DNA of 19,035 bases from Rhodothermales bacterium (GTDB lineage Bacteria > Bacteroidota > Rhodothermia > Rhodothermales > UBA10348), in the NCBI GenBank assembly GCA_030833605.1, contig JAURGV010000014.1, positions 1-19,035 on the forward strand. The letters are read 5' to 3'. The position numbers were made by a program, and so were the translations under genes. The notes under the pieces were generated by a model. It had not been told where the DNA came from, ran no database searches, and saw nothing but the letters and a program-made list of their open reading frames with translations. This document shows, piece after piece, positions 15,625 through 19,035 of this stretch; the first letter of the stretch is position 1; each line of letters starts with the position of its first letter.

Positions 15625-16557
15625 GTGAGCGGGGAAAGTGCCTCTTTAAAATACCTGGATCCGGCTTTTGTCGGGCAACTGTCCAATATGGAAATCCGAG
15701 CACGACTCATTGTCGAAGGATTTATTACTGGACTCCACAAAAGTCCTTACCACGGTTTTTCGGTAGAATTCGCAGAACATCGGCCCTACAATCCCGGTGA
15801 TGAGCTTCGACACGTAGATTGGAAAGTGTACGGGAAAACGGATCGCCACTACGTTAAGCAGTACGAGGAAGAGACCAACCTTCGGCATTACGTGGTTCTC
15901 GACACCTCGCCTTCGATGCGATACAAGCATTCCTCTGGCGTATCTAAATTGGAGTATGGGGCCTATTTGGCTGCCGCCCTTCATTTTATGATGGTTAAAC
16001 AACGCGACGCGACGGGGCTGATTGCTTTCGATGAGCAGATTCACACCTTGATGCCTCCCAAGAGTACGCATGGTTACTTACGGCAACTGCTAGCGCGACT
16101 TGAGCACTTGACTCAACAAGAGCAAACCACGCTGAAAACGAGCGCAGCGTCTGTTTTGGATGAAGTGGCAGAACGAATTGCTAGGCGGTCGCTGGTCGTA
16201 ATCATCACCGATTTGTTTGAAAACATCGGTGAACACGAAGCCCTTTTAAATTCTTTGCGTCATTTACGATACAAAGGGCATGAAGTGCTCGTTTTCCACG
16301 TCTTAGAGTCAGAAACGGAACGTCTTTTCCGATTCCCCGACGTTCCCATGCAATTTGTTGATATGGAAACCGGAGAGGAAATGTCTTTACAACCTTCGCA
16401 GCTGAGAGAAAACTATGCGGAAGCGGTCAAAACATTTTCTGCTCGTTTTCGCGAAAAATGCCGCGAAAGGAACATCGACTTTATAGAACTTGATACTTCA
16501 GAACCATACGGAACGGCCTTAATGGCCTATTTAAATAAACGGGGACGTCTCACCTAA
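15625..16557 (+). CDS. DUF58 domain protein with a von Willebrand A-like fold
   Basis: A DUF58-family cytoplasmic protein of 310 residues from the GTG at 15625. Signatures are YLDP at the N-terminus, LIVEGFITGLHKSPYHGFS, the DUF58 core EHRPYNPGDELRHVDWKVYG, and a VWA-like MIDAS DTSPSM. Family members usually act with MoxR AAA+ ATPases in complex maturation or stress; no MoxR or Bat gene is in this window, so the partner is elsewhere. The frame is open to an ATG at 15535 (340 residues). I chose GTG because GGAG lies five bases upstream and family similarity begins about nine residues later, whereas residues encoded by 15535-15624 look unrelated. The M28 peptidase gene follows after 52 bases. 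Confidence 0.88.
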   Translation: MSGESASLKYLDPAFVGQLSNMEIRARLIVEGFITGLHKSPYHGFSVEFAEHRPYNPGDELRHVDWKVYGKTDRHYVKQYEEETNLRHYVVLDTSPSMRYKHSSGVSKLEYGAYLAAALHFMMVKQRDATGLIAFDEQIHTLMPPKSTHGYLRQLLARLEHLTQQEQTTLKTSAASVLDEVAERIARRSLVVIITDLFENIGEHEALLNSLRHLRYKGHEVLVFHVLESETERLFRFPDVPMQFVDMETGEEMSLQPSQLRENYAEAVKTFSARFREKCRERNIDFIELDTSEPYGTALMAYLNKRGRLT

Positions 16558-16609
16558 ATCCCATTGGTGTCCGCTCTCCATTAGTAAGAAAACCAGATTA
16601 CGAACTACA

Positions 16610-18376
16610 ATGAATGTACGGATAACATTAGGCCTGATGGTGGCTTTGATGGTTGCATGGCCGATGGCGGTGCAGGCACAAAACACAGACCGGCAAAAAG
16701 GAATGGCCGTTCCTGGCGACACCCCCACCACATTTGAAAATCCGGAGCTGGTTGGAAAGTACCAAGCTTCCATCTCGGCCGAAGACCTCGCTGCACACTT
16801 GTACTTTTTTGCCTCTGATTTTTTTGAAGGCAGAGAAACCTCCACGCGAGGACAAAAAATGGCGGCAGAATATCTAGCCGGTCAGTACCGCAAAATGGGA
16901 CTGACTCCAAAAGGAACCGGAGGCGATGGTAATCCAAGATCACCCAAAGCGTACTTACAAGAATTCCCCTTGTACGGCTCACGATTTGAGAAAGCTGAAT
17001 TGTTTGTAGACGGAGCAACCAGCCCATCTCATACCTTTGGTGGTTCTAAAACCGATGGAAGTTTCTTCACCGTTTTCGCTAGCGAAGCCGATGTTACGGC
17101 ATCGGTTGTTTTCGGTGGGTACGGAATTGGTGATGATGACCTGAACTACAATGATTACACGGCGCTAAGCAATGCTGGTATTGATGTGGCAGGCAAATGG
17201 CTCATGATTTTGGCCGATGAACCGATGAAGGGCCCTGAAATGAGCCTTTTAGCGACAGACGGTGGTAAACTTTCTACATGGACGACGGGACGTTTCAATA
17301 AACTACGCTCCCTTCCATCGGGCGAAGCGGCTCCTGCCGGTGTTTTGATTGTAGGCGACCTCTCCCCTATGGAGCAGCCTTCGGTATTTGATGCGGCGAT
17401 GGCTCAGGGTAACGTTCCTCCTACTGTGGGAAGTTTGTCCATGGATCCTCCAAACCCAAATAGTGGCCGCAGAAGTCGCTTCCCCACCGTTTTGAGCATC
17501 TCTCCCGAAGTAGCCAATCATCTGCTGGCGGCCAATGGGAAAACCGTTGAAAGCCTAAAAGCATCTATCGACGCATCGCTCAAGCCGGTCGTTTTAGAAG
17601 TCGCAACCACGGTTCGTGCTACAGTGAACAACAAAACCTACGAAACCTCTACGGAGAACGTGGTCGCATTTATAGAAGGATCAGATCCTGCTTTGAAAGA
17701 CCAAGTGGTCGTGGTTAGCTCGCATTACGATCATATCGGAATGCGCCCTGATCCTGTTGATGGAATAAATAATGGCGCGGATGATGATGGCTCAGGTACG
17801 GTTTCCGTGCTTGAAATCGCTGAAGCATTTATGAAAGCCAAAGCTGATGGCTATGGTCCACGACGCTCGGTTCTATTCCTCAATGTTACGGGAGAAGAAA
17901 AAGGACTCTTAGGGTCTGCCTATTTCACCGATAAAGAACCACTCGTTCCACTTGAAAGTGTAGTTGCGAACCTCAATATCGACATGGTGGGAAGAGTTGA
18001 TCCGACGCATACCGGGCCCGACTCCGATTACGTTTATATTATTGGCTCCAACCTAGTTTCGCAGGAATTGCACGACATTAACATTCGCGTAAATGAAGTA
18101 ATAGGAACGAAACTGGATTTAAATGAACGGTTCAATTCTAAAGATGACCCCAATCAGTTCTATCGTCGTAGCGACCACTGGAATTTTGGAAAACATAACA
18201 TTCCGTTCATTTTCTTCTTTACGGGTACGCATCCTGATTACCACGGTGTGGATGATGAGCCAGAGAAAATCGAATACGAGCGTATGGCCCGCATCGCTCA
18301 AGTGATTTTTGGAACGGCTTGGCAAGTGGCCAATCAGGACACGGCGCCTGTTGTTTCCGGGACCGGCTTTAACTAG
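16610..18376 (+). CDS. Secreted M28-family zinc aminopeptidase
   Basis: A 588-residue exported metallopeptidase of the M28 family. The signal peptide is clear (MNVRITLGLMVALMVAWPMAVQA, cut after about residue 23). A PA-like insert occupies about 150-300 (FGGYGIGDDDLNYNDY region). The dinuclear zinc site is complete: H372 in SSHYDHIG, bridging D392 in GADDDGSG, E429/E430 in TGEEKG, D458 in NIDMVGR and H545 in PDYHGVDDE. These enzymes remove N-terminal amino acids from peptides in the periplasm or outside the cell. Family length and the presence of every ligand support activity; peptide preference is unknown. The gene ends 35 bases before a strong hairpin terminator. Confidence 0.94.
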   Translation: MNVRITLGLMVALMVAWPMAVQAQNTDRQKGMAVPGDTPTTFENPELVGKYQASISAEDLAAHLYFFASDFFEGRETSTRGQKMAAEYLAGQYRKMGLTPKGTGGDGNPRSPKAYLQEFPLYGSRFEKAELFVDGATSPSHTFGGSKTDGSFFTVFASEADVTASVVFGGYGIGDDDLNYNDYTALSNAGIDVAGKWLMILADEPMKGPEMSLLATDGGKLSTWTTGRFNKLRSLPSGEAAPAGVLIVGDLSPMEQPSVFDAAMAQGNVPPTVGSLSMDPPNPNSGRRSRFPTVLSISPEVANHLLAANGKTVESLKASIDASLKPVVLEVATTVRATVNNKTYETSTENVVAFIEGSDPALKDQVVVVSSHYDHIGMRPDPVDGINNGADDDGSGTVSVLEIAEAFMKAKADGYGPRRSVLFLNVTGEEKGLLGSAYFTDKEPLVPLESVVANLNIDMVGRVDPTHTGPDSDYVYIIGSNLVSQELHDINIRVNEVIGTKLDLNERFNSKDDPNQFYRRSDHWNFGKHNIPFIFFFTGTHPDYHGVDDEPEKIEYERMARIAQVIFGTAWQVANQDTAPVVSGTGFN

Positions 18377-18411
18377 ACCGTCACTTGGCGGCGACAGTCA
18401 CGTCTATTGAA

Positions 18412-18456
18412 ATGAAAACGGGGGGTCCGCGCGCAGCGCGGATCCCCCGTTTTCAT
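18412..18456. terminator. Strong bidirectional hairpin terminator between convergent genes
   Basis: A 21-bp stem (18412-18432 with 18436-18456) closes on a three-base GCA loop, with only one G-T wobble (18425 with 18443). The core is GC-rich, with six G against five C plus GCGC. The outer stem is AAAA on one side and TTTT on the other, so either strand reads as a GC hairpin ending in U. It sits between the M28 gene (+) and the NifU-C gene (-), exactly where a shared terminator is expected. Confidence 0.9.
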
Positions 18457-18473
18457 CAATCTTTGCTTAGGCC

Positions 18474-18743
18474 TTAAACGTTTACAGCCTCTACGCGAGT
18501 AATTTGAGGGACCGAGCGCTTTACGGCTTGTTCAATCCCGGCCCGAAGCGTCATCGAGCTCATGGGGCAGGTCTCGCACGCCCCTAAAAGTTCAAGTTCA
18601 ACCACCATTTCTTGCGTAATGTCCACTAAACGGACCGACCCGCCATCAGCTTGCAAATAAGGCCTAAGGGTATCCAAAGCGGCTTCGACTTGAACGCGAA
18701 GTGCTGGATCTTGAGCTGGGGAGACTGGAACAGTACTATTCAT
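18474..18743 (-). CDS. NifU C-terminal domain Fe-S scaffold protein
   Basis: An 89-residue protein consisting of the NifU C-terminal (Nfu-type) domain. The Fe-S cluster motif is C56-x-x-C59 in GACETCPMSSMTL, and LRPYLQADGGSVRLVD (26-41) is the standard lead-in. It carries a 4Fe-4S cluster for delivery to apo-proteins. It lies downstream of the Mrp-like ATPase gene on the same strand, 74 bases from its stop, and the pair is a common Fe-S maturation unit. Length is normal for stand-alone NifU-C proteins. Confidence 0.93.
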   Translation of the reverse strand: MNSTVPVSPAQDPALRVQVEAALDTLRPYLQADGGSVRLVDITQEMVVELELLGACETCPMSSMTLRAGIEQAVKRSVPQITRVEAVNV

Positions 18744-18817
18744 AAAGGACTTGGCGAAATGGGTTTTTAAGGCCGAGTTTATTCAACTCATTCTGACCTT
18801 GTTGGTTCGCAGGTAAC
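18744..18817 (-). promoter_or_regulatory. Spacer between the Mrp-like gene and NifU-C
   Basis: The 74 bases contain a small inverted repeat GAGTT-TATTC-AACTC (18775-18789), too weak for a terminator. The NifU-C gene may have its own promoter here or be read through from the Mrp-like gene; the sequence does not decide. Confidence 0.25.
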
Positions 18818-19035
18818 TTACCGGACAATTTCAACTACTTGGGTTGCCGGTCGAACGGCATTTCTCCACTCTACCTGTTTCACTAGATCCTGGGCGATCT
18901 CAGCAAAAACCTTAGCAGAAGGAGAATTCACGTCGGTGGCGATAGGCGTTCCGTCGTCGGCATTCGTCCGGATGGACTCAACCAACGGTATTTCACCCAA
19001 AAAGTGAACCTTCAAGTCGTCCGCCAAATCACGCG
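18818..19035 (-). CDS. Mrp/ApbC-family P-loop ATPase, C-terminal part only (cut by window edge)
   Basis: The last 72 or so residues of an Mrp/NBP35-type Fe-S carrier ATPase. The frame is open through the right edge, so the Walker A region and start lie outside. Recognisable elements are FLGEIPLVESIR, DDGTPIATDVNSPSAKVF and the ending RPATQVVEIVR, all typical of the Mrp C-terminus. The following NifU-C gene supports the call. The TTG at 19027 is an internal codon rather than a start, because conserved sequence runs upstream of it to the edge. Confidence 0.88.
   Translation of the reverse strand, partial: RDLADDLKVHFLGEIPLVESIRTNADDGTPIATDVNSPSAKVFAEIAQDLVKQVEWRNAVRPATQVVEIVR

Noticed and set aside
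18818..19027. Complete 69-residue gene starting at TTG 19027
   Set aside because: The frame is open past this codon to the window edge, and the content is the C-terminus of an Mrp ATPase.
1..19035. CRISPR array, tRNA, rRNA, insertion sequence, phage or toxin-antitoxin module
   Set aside because: No spaced direct repeats, tRNA-like folds, transposase motifs or small paired toxin/antitoxin genes were seen on either strand.

Overview
The window is ordinary chromosomal DNA with mid-range GC content, tightly packed with core-metabolism, envelope and Fe-S genes on both strands. Several traits point to the Bacteroidota/Rhodothermota side of the FCB group: weak or absent Shine-Dalgarno sequences at most starts, a very large TamB-like protein, an orphan HsdR-N-type nuclease-fold protein, a DUF58 protein with a characteristic N-terminus, an OsmC fusion protein, and a NifU-C gene next to an Mrp ATPase. 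This placement comes from family flavour only; no rRNA or marker was available. I saw no tRNA, rRNA, CRISPR array, insertion sequence, phage gene or att site.

Layout. 1-1437 (+): 3' part of an HtrA/DegP-type periplasmic protease, cut by the left edge. 1500-3568 (+): an unrecognised 340-residue protein, then a dipeptide epimerase of the enolase superfamily. 5450-3565 (-): a TANGO2/NRDE-family protein and a hydrolase-OsmC fusion, probably one operon. 5538-12503 (+): aroB (3-dehydroquinate synthase), a 1551-residue TamB-like envelope protein starting at TTG, and a class I aminotransferase. 15472-12505 (-): pyrR, pyrB, a stand-alone HsdR-N-like protein, and a HAL2/CysQ-type bisphosphate nucleotidase broken by a one-base frameshift. 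15625-18376 (+): a DUF58 protein and a secreted M28 metallopeptidase. A strong bidirectional hairpin terminator follows, then on the minus strand a NifU C-terminal Fe-S protein and the 3' end of an Mrp/ApbC ATPase, cut by the right edge.

Functional groups. PyrR and PyrB are a pyrimidine-synthesis pair. NifU-C and Mrp form an Fe-S assembly and delivery pair. HtrA, TamB and the M28 peptidase act in or beyond the inner membrane. The dipeptide epimerase is likely to act on peptides derived from murein or protein.

Most unusual signals. Two strong RNA-type hairpins bracket the start of the unrecognised gene (1459-1499 and 1541-1594, the second with a GAAA tetraloop inside coding sequence). The bisphosphate nucleotidase frameshift falls exactly in its metal-binding WDHAAG motif. 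The OsmC fusion carries a degenerate hydrolase half. I found no convincing new multi-gene defence or mobile system.
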